64,000 bases of DNA from Vreelandella hamiltonii (GCF_014651775.1 NZ_BMXN01000016.1:17180-81179), one strand, 5' to 3'; counted from the stretch's first letter, positions 1-9,615 are shown. The notes: generated by a model not told the origin, from the letters alone. Numbers and translations are program-made.

Positions 1-1007
1 TCGACGATATAGCGGGCTTCCTCGAGGTCGTTGAACCCCGCATACACCGAGATAGGCTCGCCTTCGGCGCCATCGGTCCAGAGGTTCTTGCCGAGACGCT
101 CGCTGTTGTGGCTGATCAGCGTATTGGCCGCTTCCAGAATCGCGCTGGTGGAGCGGTAGTTCTGCTCCAGGCGCACGGTATGGGTGTTGGGAAACTCTTC
201 TTCGAAGCGGCGAATGTTCTCGACCTTGGCGCCCCGCCAGCCGTAAATGGACTGGTCGTCATCGCCCACGGCGGTCATCGGGGTTTGCTGGCCGGTGAGC
301 AGTTTGAGCCAGGCGTACTGCAGGGTGTTGGTATCCTGAAACTCGTCCACCAGCACATGGCCAAAGCGCTCGCGATAGTGGTTCAGCAGCGGCGGGTTGT
401 CGCGCAACAGCTCCAGGCTGCGCAGCAGCAGCTCACCGAAATCCACCAGCCCGCCTCGCTCGCAGGTGAACTGGTAGCGCTCGTAGAGCTCGACCATCTG
501 AGCGAGGTACGCATCGCCATTGACGTTCACCTGATGGGGTCGCAGGCCCTCTTCCTTGCAACCAGAAATGAACCCCTGCACCTGGCGTGGCGGGAAGCGC
601 TCATCGTCAATCGAGTAGTCTTTCAGCAGCCGCTTGATCAGCCGCAGCTGGTCATCGGAGTCGATGATCTGAAAGTGCTGGGGCAGGCGGGCATCCTGCC
701 AATGGGTGCGCAGCAGCCGGTGCGAGATCGAGTGAAAGGTACCCACCCAGACATGGCGCATGGAGATGCCCAGCAAGGCTTCCAGACGCGTGCGCATCTC
801 GCGGGCGGCCTTGTTGGTAAACGTGACGGCCAGCAGGGCATAAGGGGAAAGCCCTTCTGCCTGCATCAGCCAGGCAATGCGGTGTACCAGCACACGCGTT
901 TTGCCGGAACCGGCGCCGGCCAGTACCAGAAGGTTGCCCTGGGGCGCGCTGACGGCTTCCCGCTGGGCCGGGTTGAGATGATCGAGTATCGCCGTGACGT
1001 CGTCCAT
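1..1007 (-). CDS. uvrD: DNA helicase II UvrD, 3' part outside window
   Basis: Superfamily 1A ATP-dependent 3'-5' helicase of nucleotide excision and mismatch repair. The first 335 codons are visible and the C-terminal half lies beyond position 1. The start is the ATG at 1005-1007. Visible motifs are Walker A AGAGSGKT (residues 30-37), the motif Ia region VTFTNKAA, Walker B-like DEFQDTN, motif III GDDDQSIYGWRGA and motif IV LEQNYRST. The N-terminus, with LNPAQREAV followed by the ATPase motif, follows the UvrD pattern closely, and phrases such as LWTDGA-GEPIS favour UvrD over Rep or PcrA. It is read in the same direction as hexR, separated by about 115 bases that include a hairpin, so it probably has its own promoter. 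Confidence 0.95.
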   Translation of the reverse strand, partial: MDDVTAILDHLNPAQREAVSAPQGNLLVLAGAGSGKTRVLVHRIAWLMQAEGLSPYALLAVTFTNKAAREMRTRLEALLGISMRHVWVGTFHSISHRLLRTHWQDARLPQHFQIIDSDDQLRLIKRLLKDYSIDDERFPPRQVQGFISGCKEEGLRPHQVNVNGDAYLAQMVELYERYQFTCERGGLVDFGELLLRSLELLRDNPPLLNHYRERFGHVLVDEFQDTNTLQYAWLKLLTGQQTPMTAVGDDDQSIYGWRGAKVENIRRFEEEFPNTHTVRLEQNYRSTSAILEAANTLISHNSERLGKNLWTDGAEGEPISVYAGFNDLEEARYIV

Positions 1008-1046
1008 ATAAGCCGCTGCCGGTTCAAAAAAGGGGCGACCAGTCTA

Positions 1047-1070
1047 GCACAGCCAGCACACTGGCTGTGC
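1047..1070 (-). terminator. hairpin between hexR and uvrD
   Basis: A perfect 10-bp inverted repeat (GCACAGCCAG / CTGGCTGTGC) with a 4-base loop lies in the short gap after hexR. No clean T-run follows directly on the minus strand; a T6 tract comes about 20 bases later. It may end hexR transcription or serve as a regulatory hairpin for uvrD. Confidence 0.45.
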
Positions 1071-1122
1071 ATACAGCGTGTCTTCAGGACGTTGGCTCAG
1101 GACTCTTTCTCAGAACCGTTGC

Positions 1123-1977
1123 TCATGACTCTTCCGGGTAACGCAGCGTGGTCAGGCTCTTCTTCACCGCTTTCAGCTGCTCGGCCAGTTTGGGGCCCCG
1201 GGTCTTGGCCACGCCCACCGCCAGCACGTCGATCAGCACCAGGTGGGCAATACGCGAGCTGAGCGGGGTGTAGATCTCGGTGTCTTCGTGCACGTCGATG
1301 AACAGCGGCAGGCTCACCTCCTGGGCCAGCGGCGATTCGCTGGGACAAAGGCCGATCACCGTAGCGCCTGCTTCGCGGGCCAGGCGAACGCTGGCCACCA
1401 GCGCCCGGGTACGGCCTGTCTGCGAGATGGCGACCACCACGTCGCCCTCTTGCAGGGTCACCGCTGACATGTTCTGCATGTGCGGGTCGGCGTAGGCAGA
1501 GGTCGAGATCTGCAGGCGGAAAAACTTGTGCTGGGCATCGAAGGCCACCGCGCCGGAGGCGCCAAAGCCGTAGAACTCGACGCGATTGGCCATGGCCAGT
1601 GCATTGACGGCCTTGCCCAGCGCATCGTTATCGAGCCGGTCGCGCACCGACAGCAGCGTGCCCACGGTGGAGTCGAAAATGCTGTGGGAGAATTCGGCCA
1701 CCGAGTCGCTGTCGTTCATCGAGAACTGCGCGAACTGGCTTCCGCTGGCCAGCATCTGGGCCAGCTGCAGCTTGAAATCCTGAAAGCCGTTGCAGCCCAG
1801 CGCACGGCAGAAGCGCACTACCGTGGGCTCGCTCACCTTTGCTTCGGTGGCCAGGTCCACGATGCGCATGTGAATGACTTCATCGGGGTTGCGCAGCACG
1901 AACCGCGCGACCTTTTGTTCGGAGCGACGGAAATGCTCCATGCGGCGTCTCATTTCATCGAACAGGGCGCGGCTCAC
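1123..1977 (-). CDS. hexR: RpiR/MurR-family regulator HexR
   Basis: Transcriptional regulator of central sugar metabolism; HexR classically responds to 2-keto-3-deoxy-6-phosphogluconate and represses Entner-Doudoroff genes. The N-terminal helix-turn-helix (about residues 1-78) includes the motif KVSEPTVVRFCRALG. It is followed by a SIS sugar-phosphate domain (about 125-265) with FYGFGASGAVAFDAQHKFFR, ISQTGRTRALV and the C-terminal SSRIAHLVLIDVLAVG. The family aligns best from a GTG at 1977, which has AAGGAG seven bases upstream and gives 284 residues, the usual HexR length. An in-frame ATG at 2067 would add 30 residues with no counterpart. The regulated genes (zwf, edd, eda) are not in this window. 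Confidence 0.88.
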   Translation of the reverse strand: MSRALFDEMRRRMEHFRRSEQKVARFVLRNPDEVIHMRIVDLATEAKVSEPTVVRFCRALGCNGFQDFKLQLAQMLASGSQFAQFSMNDSDSVAEFSHSIFDSTVGTLLSVRDRLDNDALGKAVNALAMANRVEFYGFGASGAVAFDAQHKFFRLQISTSAYADPHMQNMSAVTLQEGDVVVAISQTGRTRALVASVRLAREAGATVIGLCPSESPLAQEVSLPLFIDVHEDTEIYTPLSSRIAHLVLIDVLAVGVAKTRGPKLAEQLKAVKKSLTTLRYPEES

Positions 1978-2230
1978 GTTCAGCTCCTTAAATTCTTGAT
2001 CGTGCTTGTGCGGCCATAAAGAGGCCACAGTATGCCTGAGTGTTGCATCGGGGGCAGCGTCCTTCACGAGAGTACTGCCGTTTAAAAGGCGTTAACCCAT
2101 TTCTTCAAGAATCGTCATCATTTTGTCAAGTAGGTTATAGTAAGAAGTGACGTGCCGCACTGCATCATTTAAAAATCAGTCGTCACGGATGCAGGTGGAC
2201 GTAGGCAACTCACCTGGAGGAGCGTCGATT

Positions 2231-2449
2231 ATGAGAAACGTCGAACGAATGACCTCGGTAAAAAGCGAATTGCTCGACATATTCATGAGTATGGAGGTCG
2301 ATGAGCATGCCCAACGTCGGCGCAGCGCCGCCCAACGTAGCCTGAGAGCGCGTCGGGGCATCGAGCTGCACCGGGAATTCCAGAAGCTGTCACGGGATAT
2401 CGCTCCCTTGCCAGACGATGACGACCCGCAAGAGAGCGAACTGCACTAG
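2231..2449 (+). CDS. small conserved-looking charged protein, 72 aa
   Basis: Unrecognised small protein. The start ATG at 2231 is chosen because CTGGAGGAG lies about ten bases upstream; the in-frame start at 2147 has no such site. The N-terminal third is mixed helical sequence (SVKSELLDIFMSMEV), followed by an Arg-rich stretch (QRRRSAAQRSLRARR) and an acidic tail (PDDDDPQESE). There is no membrane segment or signal peptide. The Arg-rich helix with acidic end resembles the small Pseudomonas proteins annotated as the PA3496 family, but that match is from memory and weak. It stands alone, divergent from hexR and convergent with the sodium symporter gene. Confidence 0.6.
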   Translation: MRNVERMTSVKSELLDIFMSMEVDEHAQRRRSAAQRSLRARRGIELHREFQKLSRDIAPLPDDDDPQESELH

Positions 2450-2480
2450 CCAGCCGAAGAAGAGGCTGGTGAAGGAAGGC

Positions 2481-2512
2481 GAGAAAGCGTTACGCCACGG
2501 TAACGCCTTCTC
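2481..2512. terminator. bidirectional hairpin between convergent genes
   Basis: Inverted repeat GAGAAAGCGTTAC / GTAACGCCTTCTC with one mismatch and a 6-base loop. It sits between the stop of the small plus-strand gene and the stop of the minus-strand symporter gene, where a shared terminator is expected. T-runs are poor on both sides. Confidence 0.5.
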
Positions 2513-2543
2513 TATTGGATAAGCTTGCCGACCCAGCGGCGAG

Positions 2544-3887
2544 TTAGAACAGGCCTGCCAGGAAAACCACCGTGACCCCGATGGGGGCGACGTATTTGGC
2601 CAGCAGGTTCCACAGGCTGTAGTCGTAGACATCCAGCCTCAGCTCCTTGCGCGCTTCTTCTTTATCCAGGCAGAAGGCGAAGAACACAATCGCACCCAGG
2701 CCGGTCAATGGCAGCAGGATCTTGCTGGTGAAGGTATCCAGCAGGTCGAAGATGTTCAGCCCAAAGAACAGCACGTCTGCCCATACGTTGAACGACAGCA
2801 GCGCCGCGACACCCAGTGCCCATACCGCCACGCCGCTGACCAGTGTGGCCACGATACGTGACATCGACGTGCGCTCTTCGAGAGTTTCCACCACCGGTTC
2901 CAGCAGTGAAATGGCCGACGTCAGGGCGGCAAAGGTCAGCAGCAGGAAGAACATCAGGCCCAGAATGGTGCCGCCGGTCATGTTGCCAAACGCCAGGGGC
3001 AGGGTGACAAAGATCAGGCCGGGGCCTTCGCCGGCACTCAGGCCGTTGGCAAAGACGATGGGGAAGATGGCCAGGCCCGCCAGCAGGGCGATGGCGGTAT
3101 CCAGCAGGATGACCGTCCGTGCGGTGCTGATCAGGTTGACGTCTTCGCCCAGATACGACCCGTAGGCCATCATGATCCCCATGCCCAGCGACAGCGTGAA
3201 GAATGCCTGGCCCATGGCCGCCAGTACGACACCGCCATCGAGAGCATCCCAGTCAGGGCTGAACATGAAGCTCAGGGCTTCACCAAAGTAGCCGCTGGCC
3301 ATGCCGTATCCCACCAGCACCAGCATCAACACCACCAGAGCAGGCATCATGGTGCGCGCTGCGCTTTCCAGGCCTTTGGTGACCCCGCGTGCCACGATAC
3401 CGACGACCAATACCATGAACGCCGTATGCCACAGCAGAAGGGCCGAGGGGCTGCCCAGCATGCCGCTGAAGATGTCGCCAATGCTGTCGGCATCCAGACC
3501 GTTGAAGCTACCGAGCACCGAGCCCAGCGTATAGTTCAGCGACCAGCCGCCGATGACGCTGTAGAACGAGAGAATCAGAAAGGCAGCCAAGACGCCGCTG
3601 ACCCCCACCAGCGCCCACGCTTTCGAGCGGCCGTGGTTGGCGGCCAGTTCGGCCATGGTGTTGATGGGGTTCTTCTGGCCGCGACGGCCAATCATCCACT
3701 CGGCGACCAGAATGGGCAGGCCGACCAGTGCCACACAGGCCAAATAGACCAGAACGAAGGCGGCGCCACCGCTGTCGCCCACCATGTACGAGAAACGCCA
3801 GATATTGCCCAGGCCAACGGCGGAGCCCGCCGCGGCCAGCACAAAGCCCATGCGAGATGACCACTGTGCATGCGCAAGTTTTGCCAT
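2544..3887 (-). CDS. sodium-dependent transporter, NSS/SNF family
   Basis: Inner-membrane Na+-coupled symporter of the neurotransmitter:sodium symporter (LeuT-fold) family, probably importing an amino acid or related solute. The 447 residues carry about eleven hydrophobic segments. Near the N-terminus is the sodium-site and substrate-site signature GSAVGLGNIWRFSYM (about residues 21-35), then the family motif GG-AFVLVYL. The unwound TM6 region is seen as GQAFFTLSLGMGIMMAYGSYL. The start ATG at 3887 has AGGTG upstream. The length is shorter than metazoan members and normal for bacterial ones. The substrate cannot be read from sequence. The gene stands alone between hairpins, with no binding protein or enzyme beside it. 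Confidence 0.88.
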   Translation of the reverse strand: MAKLAHAQWSSRMGFVLAAAGSAVGLGNIWRFSYMVGDSGGAAFVLVYLACVALVGLPILVAEWMIGRRGQKNPINTMAELAANHGRSKAWALVGVSGVLAAFLILSFYSVIGGWSLNYTLGSVLGSFNGLDADSIGDIFSGMLGSPSALLLWHTAFMVLVVGIVARGVTKGLESAARTMMPALVVLMLVLVGYGMASGYFGEALSFMFSPDWDALDGGVVLAAMGQAFFTLSLGMGIMMAYGSYLGEDVNLISTARTVILLDTAIALLAGLAIFPIVFANGLSAGEGPGLIFVTLPLAFGNMTGGTILGLMFFLLLTFAALTSAISLLEPVVETLEERTSMSRIVATLVSGVAVWALGVAALLSFNVWADVLFFGLNIFDLLDTFTSKILLPLTGLGAIVFFAFCLDKEEARKELRLDVYDYSLWNLLAKYVAPIGVTVVFLAGLF

Positions 3888-4040
3888 AAATCACCTGTTT
3901 CAGTTCGATTGTAATGGGTCGATATCGGCAGATTGCGCCGATGTTCGGAAAAAAGAGATTGCCAGCGTGCTTTTCCGAAAGAACGCGCAATTTATCCGAT
4001 CAAGGGTAGGCTTGCCAGTGAGCCAGCCTAAAAAGGCGGC

Positions 4041-4910
4041 CTAAAACAGCTGGCTCTGCTTTTCATCGGCGAAAGGTGCCAGGTTCGCCAAAGCGGCCTT
4101 GGCCTGCACCAGGCGATAGAGGTGGCGAGCCATCTGGGGTGACTCACGGTTGTCTGCGGTATGCACAAATAAAAAAGGGGTTTTCCCCTGTTTTATCCAC
4201 AGGCTGAGCTGTTCTATCCAAGGGGCGAAGTAGCGTGTGTTGATCGCTTTGTCAATATGTCCAATGAAGCGAATGATGGGTTGTTGGCCAGTGGAAAGCA
4301 CGTGTAGCGGGAGTTTCGGCTTCTCCTGCTGGGCGTGGGCCAGCCCAGCGTGTCCTTCATGCGGCGTAGAGAAGACCGGGCGCACATCCAGCATGACTCG
4401 GTTGGCCGAATAAGTTATCAACAGGCGGTTCAAGGCCCTCTCTGCCTCACCTTTGTGGAAAAAAACAGGGTGGCGAACCTCTACCGCACAGGGCAGGTGC
4501 GCTGGCCACTGGGCGAGCAGGGCTTCCAGTTTGGGGAGTTCGGCAGGGCCAAAGTCTCTGGGTAGCTGCACCATGGTAGGGCCTAGCCGGTCGTGCAGGG
4601 GCGTCAGCGCGTCCAGAAACGCCCAGGCATCCCCAGGTCGGGTCAGGCGCTGGTCGTGGGTAATGTGGCCTGGCAGCTTGAAGCAGAAGCGAAAATGCGG
4701 CGGCGCCTGGCGCGCCCAGGCGGCGATGATATCCGATTTGGGCGTGCCACTGTAAAACGTCGTGTTGCCCTCCACGCTGGAAAACACCGCCGCATAGTCG
4801 CTGAGCAGCTCGGTTTTGGCCTGGCGAGGATAGAGGCTGCCTTGCCAATCCTGATTGGCCCACATGGGCAGGCCAAGATAGAGGGGGAGGGCGGGGGTTG
4901 CGCCGATCAT
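4041..4910 (-). CDS. DUF72 (YecE-type) TIM-barrel protein
   Basis: A 289-residue soluble protein of the DUF72/YecE family, whose members fold as a TIM barrel and whose biochemical role is not settled. Family features seen are LYLGLPMWANQDWQGSLYP near the N-terminus, the VEGNTTFYSGT motif (about residues 48-58), FRFCFKLPGHITHD, the PRDFGP stretch and the C-terminal FVHTADNRESPQ. There is no signal peptide or membrane segment. The stop is about 150 bases from the upstream symporter start and a strong hairpin lies between it and hemY, so it is probably monocistronic. Confidence 0.88.
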   Translation of the reverse strand: MIGATPALPLYLGLPMWANQDWQGSLYPRQAKTELLSDYAAVFSSVEGNTTFYSGTPKSDIIAAWARQAPPHFRFCFKLPGHITHDQRLTRPGDAWAFLDALTPLHDRLGPTMVQLPRDFGPAELPKLEALLAQWPAHLPCAVEVRHPVFFHKGEAERALNRLLITYSANRVMLDVRPVFSTPHEGHAGLAHAQQEKPKLPLHVLSTGQQPIIRFIGHIDKAINTRYFAPWIEQLSLWIKQGKTPFLFVHTADNRESPQMARHLYRLVQAKAALANLAPFADEKQSQLF

Positions 4911-5036
4911 GTCAACAGGGGGCCTTCGTCATGCCATCGAAACATCAGTGTAACCGTTTAGCCGTTTTTCCCGCAGCCTGGACGACGCATACCGCGGTAG
5001 CCATTGCCGCGTGAATGGTTACTTGCCCTGCCCATA

Positions 5037-5072
5037 ACGCAACAGGGTGCCCCTTGGGGCACCCTGTTGCGT
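5037..5072. terminator. strong hairpin downstream of hemY
   Basis: Perfect 16-bp stem (ACGCAACAGGGTGCCC and its complement) around a CTTG loop, placed 24 bases after the hemY stop on the minus strand. A good poly-T run is lacking, so it could also act as an mRNA-stabilising 3' hairpin. It separates the hem operon from the DUF72 gene. Confidence 0.6.
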
Positions 5073-5095
5073 TCAAGCGACTTACTCTGCGAGGG

Positions 5096-6358
5096 TCATG
5101 CCTTGCGCGGCGTTGCTTTCTGGCCACCTTGCTTGCTGTCATGGGCATCGCTGGGCTGTGGCAGTGAAGGCAGCGACTTGGCCAGCATGTCCACGCTGTG
5201 CCGGTAGTAGAGCTGGCTCTTGTTGTGCTCGCCCAGGCTGGCGTACAGGCGTGCAAGCTCGGCACAGACCTCACCGTTCGGACGCTGGCGCTGGCTGGCC
5301 TCGAAATACTCAAGCGCCTTTTCCCACTGGCCAACCCGCAGCGACAGGCGGCCACAGGCCAGCAGCAGTTCCGGGTCGTTGGGGCGCTCTTGCAGCCATT
5401 TCTGCGCCTTGGCCAGCTGGCGCGCGGCGTCGACGTTCAGCAGGCCATAGCGCTTGACCAGGCGTGCATCCCAGTGATGATCCAGGGAGTGATTGAGCAG
5501 CCGCTCGGCAATCGGTTCTTCGTTGGATTGCAGCAGGGCTTCGGTGTAGAGCACGATCAGCTCGGTGTTGGCCCGCAGATAGTCGGGCATGTCGGCCCAT
5601 AGCCCGCGAACACGCTCGATATTGGACGGGTTCTTGGCTTCGAACAGAATCAGCTCCCGGTAGGCCTTGAACTCCAGCTGCTCGCGCTCTTGCTGGGTAA
5701 TCAGCTTCTGCGCGGCCAGGCGTGGAATGAGGCGACGCAGCCCTTCCCAGTCGTTGACGCTCAAATGCACCTGCTTGAGCAGTTTCAGCACCTGAGGGTG
5801 GTTGGAGAGCTGCTTGTCCAGTCGGTTGAGGATCGCCAGCGCTTCTTCGGGCTGTTGGCGGTCGATCATCAGCTGGGCCTGCATCAGGCCAATGGCGGTG
5901 TCGGCGCCGTCGGTGGTGAGCTGCGCCTGATTCAAGTGCTCCTGAGATTTCTCATGGTAGCCCTGATAGTGAGCTGCCAGGGCGGCTGCCAGGTAGTTCA
6001 CCAGCGGGGTGCTGGAGTCATCGGCGGCGCGTACCAAGGTCTTCTCGGCTTTTTTCCAGCGGCCTTCGGTGAGCGCCACCAGCCCGTGCACGGTGCGCTT
6101 CATGGCGCGGCGGTTGCGGGCGCGGCTATTCCAGGTGCGAAAGCGCCCCACGGGACGAATGATGCCGGTCAGCAGGCGCAGCACGAAGTGCAGCACGATG
6201 AAGGCTGCCAGCAAAAGTACCAGGCCGAACCAGAACGACGTCTGGACCGAGGTATCGCCCACTCGAATCAGCCAGTAGCCGGGCACCGACATCATCAGGT
6301 GCCCGAACAGTGCGCCAACCGCCAAGCCTGCAACGATCAGCAGGATAAGTTTTCTCAT
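5096..6358 (-). CDS. hemY: HemY, haem-biosynthesis-associated membrane protein
   Basis: Proteobacterial HemY-type protein (not the protoporphyrinogen oxidase that shares the name). It has 420 residues. Two membrane segments lie at about residues 3-25 and 40-64 (LILLIVAGLAVGALFGHL and FWFGLVLLLAAFIVLHFVL). The rest is helical TPR-like sequence such as LLLACGRLSLRVGQWEKALEYFEAS. It is the last gene of hemC-hemD-hemX-hemY and its start overlaps the end of hemX by four bases, indicating translational coupling. The family is thought to organise late tetrapyrrole enzymes at the membrane; this role is inferred from its operon, not shown here. Confidence 0.92.
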   Translation of the reverse strand: MRKLILLIVAGLAVGALFGHLMMSVPGYWLIRVGDTSVQTSFWFGLVLLLAAFIVLHFVLRLLTGIIRPVGRFRTWNSRARNRRAMKRTVHGLVALTEGRWKKAEKTLVRAADDSSTPLVNYLAAALAAHYQGYHEKSQEHLNQAQLTTDGADTAIGLMQAQLMIDRQQPEEALAILNRLDKQLSNHPQVLKLLKQVHLSVNDWEGLRRLIPRLAAQKLITQQEREQLEFKAYRELILFEAKNPSNIERVRGLWADMPDYLRANTELIVLYTEALLQSNEEPIAERLLNHSLDHHWDARLVKRYGLLNVDAARQLAKAQKWLQERPNDPELLLACGRLSLRVGQWEKALEYFEASQRQRPNGEVCAELARLYASLGEHNKSQLYYRHSVDMLAKSLPSLPQPSDAHDSKQGGQKATPRKA

Positions 6359-7743
6359 GCATCACCTCCGCCCTGGCGGCGCGACTCGAAGCGGTTGTCG
6401 ATGAAGCTGGCCAGTGCCTGCTGGGAAGCACTGATGTCCGGCAGCTCGGGCTTGACCTGAACTTGCTTGAGTTCCTGCAGACGCGCGATGACGCTCTGGG
6501 TCTCTTCGCGCTCGGTGGCGTAGTAGCCATTCAGCAGTTCCAGCGCCTTGTCGAGGCTGGCTTCATAAAGCTCCTGCTCTTCTTGCAGCAGGGCCAGCTG
6601 CGATTGCTCCAGCACCAGACGCAGGCTTTGACGCAGATAGGACTCTTGTTCCGGTGTGATCAGCGTTTCGAGGGCTTCATCGTGATGACGAATGACCACG
6701 AGGTCTTTCAGCTCTTCACCGAAGCGGGCCAGCTGGCGCTGGAAGGTACCGGTCGGCGGCTGTTCGATCCCTGAGTTCACGGCACGCTCTTCGATCTCCT
6801 GGGAGAGCCGCAGGCCTGAAATGCGTTCCTGCTGCGCGTTGAGCGCCAGATAGATGCCGGTACGGTCGACGCGAGGCACGGCATCCAGTGCGGCCAGCTC
6901 GCTGGCGATTTCACGGCGCACCGAGGTGAGTGCCGGGTTGTCGGCATCGACCAGGCGAGCATCGGCAGTGCGCAGCAGGGCTGCGGCACCATCCACATCG
7001 CCTTCGAGCTGCAGACGTTGGTTCGCCAGGCGCAGCAGGTAGGCGGCTTCGGCGTGTAGCCAGTCGCGCTCGTCGGTTTCCTGCTCTTGTGACAGTTGGG
7101 CTAGCACCTCATCCAGCGTGCTGTTGACGTCGTTGCGATAGCTGTCCAGCTCGCTGCGCAGTTCGTTCATGGTGCTGTCCAGCGCCTGACTGCGTTCGGC
7201 TTCACCAGACTCGAAGCGTGCTTCCAGGTCGCTGACCGAGGCTTGTGTGGCGCTGTCCTGGGCCTGTTGGGCCAGCTCGTCGATGCGCTGCTGCTGGCTA
7301 TCCAGGCGCTGCCAGCCTTGCCAGGCAACGATACCCAGGGCGAGTGCCAGGATAACCACCAGCGCAATGGCAATGCCGCCACCCTTGCCGTTTCCGCCAC
7401 CGTTGACGGTGGGCGGCGGCGTGGGCTTCGCGCCGCCGCCTGCTGGAGCAGGCCCGCTATGCTTGGCAGGCTTCTCATCTGCCGGCTTGGCGGTGGGTTT
7501 GGTGCCGGCAACGTTCTCTTTGCCGGGGTCGACCGCAGCGCTTGCCGCAGGGGCCGCTGTCGTGTTGCTGGTGTTTTTATGCCGACGCCGTGAACGGCTG
7601 TTCTTGGCGGCATAAGACGAAGAGCCGTTGGGGCCCGTGTCTTGGGGCGCGGTCGCTGAGGCGTCACCAGCAGGAGTGCCGCCCTTGGATGCATCGGTAG
7701 ACGCGTGGTTGACGCCTTCCTGATCAGTTGGTTGTTTGCTCAT
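6355..7743 (-). CDS. hemX: HemX-type membrane protein
   Basis: A 462-residue protein of the HemX family. It is often labelled uroporphyrinogen-III C-methyltransferase, but no methyltransferase domain is visible. The first about 120 residues are low complexity, rich in Ala, Thr, Pro, Gly and Lys, with no hydrophobic stretch. A single membrane anchor follows (about 124-142, IAIALVVILALALGIVAWQ), then a long coiled-coil region (QQQRIDELAQQAQDSATQ onward) and a helical C-terminal domain with WLHAEAAYLLRLANQRLQL, the hallmark of the family. It lies 43 bases after hemD and overlaps hemY by four bases. Probable scaffold of the haem pathway. Confidence 0.9.
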   Translation of the reverse strand: MSKQPTDQEGVNHASTDASKGGTPAGDASATAPQDTGPNGSSSYAAKNSRSRRRHKNTSNTTAAPAASAAVDPGKENVAGTKPTAKPADEKPAKHSGPAPAGGGAKPTPPPTVNGGGNGKGGGIAIALVVILALALGIVAWQGWQRLDSQQQRIDELAQQAQDSATQASVSDLEARFESGEAERSQALDSTMNELRSELDSYRNDVNSTLDEVLAQLSQEQETDERDWLHAEAAYLLRLANQRLQLEGDVDGAAALLRTADARLVDADNPALTSVRREIASELAALDAVPRVDRTGIYLALNAQQERISGLRLSQEIEERAVNSGIEQPPTGTFQRQLARFGEELKDLVVIRHHDEALETLITPEQESYLRQSLRLVLEQSQLALLQEEQELYEASLDKALELLNGYYATEREETQSVIARLQELKQVQVKPELPDISASQQALASFIDNRFESRRQGGGDA

Positions 7744-7786
7744 CTGTCGCTAGCCCTTATTAAGTTCCTTGATCGACATCGGCACC

Positions 7787-8539
7787 CTAGGGGTTGCAGG
7801 ACCGATCCAACGCGGCCACCAGCGCAGCCGGCGTTGCTCCCGACGCCACCTTGAGGTCACAAAAACCCAGTCTACCGGCCAGTGTAGCTAAACGGTGACT
7901 GGAAACGATTAGCGGTTGGTTCAACGCAGCTGGACCACACCATTTTGCCAGATATTCAAGTAGTTCGCCGCTGGTGACGATTAACGCTCGGTAATGGCCG
8001 TTTGCCAGACACTGCTGCATGGCCGCCGAGGGCGGCTGGTATAGCCGACGATAGACGGCCAGCCGAGTGACGCAGGCGCCCCGCTCGGCCAGCGTATCCG
8101 CGAGCAGGGTACGGCCCCCTTCTCCAGCGACCAGCAGCACCCGCTGATGGTCCAGTCGGGCCAGCGAGGCCAGCGACAGGAGTGCTTCGCTGGTGTCTTC
8201 TCCTCGCTGAGGCGAGGGAACACGCACCCGTACGCCAAGCTGGTCATGCAGCGCGCTGGCAGTGCTGCGGCCGACGCTGTAGTAATCGATGCCAGTCGGC
8301 AACTGCGGCCAGTAGCGATCCAGCGCTTCACTCAAACAGTAAGCGGCAAAGGGGCTGACGACTACTATCTTATGGTACTGATCGATATCCAGCCAGATTT
8401 GACGCTGCGCGGCATCTTCCGCCAGTGCTTCCAGACGCATGACGTCCAGGGGCAGTACCTCCCACCCCTGCTCGCCCAGCGCCTGGGCCAGGGCGTCGCC
8501 GCGGTCACCGGGGCGACAAATCAGCACCGGTAGCGTCAT
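7787..8539 (-). CDS. hemD: uroporphyrinogen-III synthase
   Basis: Cyclises hydroxymethylbilane with inversion of ring D to give uroporphyrinogen III, cytoplasmic. 250 residues is usual. The family is poorly conserved; supporting features are the N-terminal [36 protein letters not shown] (about 60-74), FYSVGRST-type sequence (here [12 protein letters not shown]), the [18 protein letters not shown] turn and the C-terminal [14 protein letters not shown]. The ATG overlaps the hemC stop by four bases, so the two are translationally coupled in the order of the pathway. Confidence 0.92.
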   Translation of the reverse strand: MTLPVLICRPGDRGDALAQALGEQGWEVLPLDVMRLEALAEDAAQRQIWLDIDQYHKIVVVSPFAAYCLSEALDRYWPQLPTGIDYYSVGRSTASALHDQLGVRVRVPSPQRGEDTSEALLSLASLARLDHQRVLLVAGEGGRTLLADTLAERGACVTRLAVYRRLYQPPSAAMQQCLANGHYRALIVTSGELLEYLAKWCGPAALNQPLIVSSHRLATLAGRLGFCDLKVASGATPAALVAALDRSCNP

Positions 8540-9480
8540 ACGTCGCTGCCGTATACCTCGGCCAGGATGTCACCAGCCCCTTGGTCCAGCAGCTCCTCGG
8601 CGATACGAATGCCCAGTGCCTCCGGTTCGTGGATGGAGCCTCGCCCCTCGGCGCGCAGTACTTCGGTGCCCTCCGGGTTGCCCACCAGGCCACGTAGCCA
8701 GAGCGTGTCATTGGCCTTGTCCAGTACGGCATGGCCCGCGATGGGCACTTGGCAGCCACCTTCCAGGCGGGTATTCATGGCGCGCTCGGCGCGCACGCGG
8801 GTGGCAGTGTCCGGATCGTCCAGCGGAGCCAGGAGCGCGATCAGGTCGGGGTCGTGCAGGCGGCATTCGATGCCCAGCGCCCCCTGGCCGCAGGCAGGCA
8901 AGCATACTTCCGGCGGCAGCGCTTGGGCGATCCGGGCGTCCAGCCCCAGGCGCTGCAAACCTGAGGTCGCCAGGATGATGGCCTCGAACTCGCCGTCGTC
9001 CAGCTTGGCCAGCCGGGTCTGCACGTTACCGCGCAGGTTGAGAATCTGCAGGTCGGGGCGCGCTTCACGAAGCTGCAGGCCCCGGCGCAGGCTGGCGGTA
9101 CCAATGCGAGCGCCTTCCGGCAGCGCTTCGACGCTGGCGTAATGGTTCGAAACAAAAGCGTCGGTCGGGTCGGCACCTTCAAGAATGACCGACAGCCCCA
9201 GCCCCTCAGGGAAGTGCATCGGCACGTCCTTCATGGAGTGCACGGCGATATCGGCGCGGCCATCCAGCATGGCATCCTCGAGTTCCTTGACGAACAGCCC
9301 TTTGCCGCCAATCTTGGAAAGCGGTGTGTCGAGGATCTTGTCGCCCTTGGTGGACAGCGGAACAAGCTCGACCTCCAGGCCTTCGTGGGCCGCCATGAGG
9401 CGGTCGCGAACATACTCGGCTTGCCACATGGCCAACTGGCTTTTTCGCGTGGCAATGCGCAATTTCGTGATGGGTAACAC
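8536..9480 (-). CDS. hemC: porphobilinogen deaminase (hydroxymethylbilane synthase)
   Basis: Joins four porphobilinogens into hydroxymethylbilane. Family features are complete: [14 protein letters not shown] at the N-terminus, the active-site loop [16 protein letters not shown] (residues 81-87), RRGLQLRE and the dipyrromethane-cofactor cysteine in LEGGCQVP (Cys243). 314 residues is normal. The start is a GTG at 9480, supported by GGGAGAAT just upstream; no ATG fits the conserved N-terminus. It is the first gene of the hem operon. The promoter must lie in the 135 bases shared with the divergent c-di-GMP gene. Confidence 0.96.
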   Translation of the reverse strand: MLPITKLRIATRKSQLAMWQAEYVRDRLMAAHEGLEVELVPLSTKGDKILDTPLSKIGGKGLFVKELEDAMLDGRADIAVHSMKDVPMHFPEGLGLSVILEGADPTDAFVSNHYASVEALPEGARIGTASLRRGLQLREARPDLQILNLRGNVQTRLAKLDDGEFEAIILATSGLQRLGLDARIAQALPPEVCLPACGQGALGIECRLHDPDLIALLAPLDDPDTATRVRAERAMNTRLEGGCQVPIAGHAVLDKANDTLWLRGLVGNPEGTEVLRAEGRGSIHEPEALGIRIAEELLDQGAGDILAEVYGSDV

Positions 9481-9615
9481 GTTATTCTCCCTTTGCCGCT
9501 GACACGGCGCGTCGAACTGTGATAATTCTCATCATAAAGCACCCGGCCACACAGTAAAAATAACCGGTCCATTTAAGACCCGCGCGCGATGCGCCCAACC
9601 CTGCCAGGAATCCTA

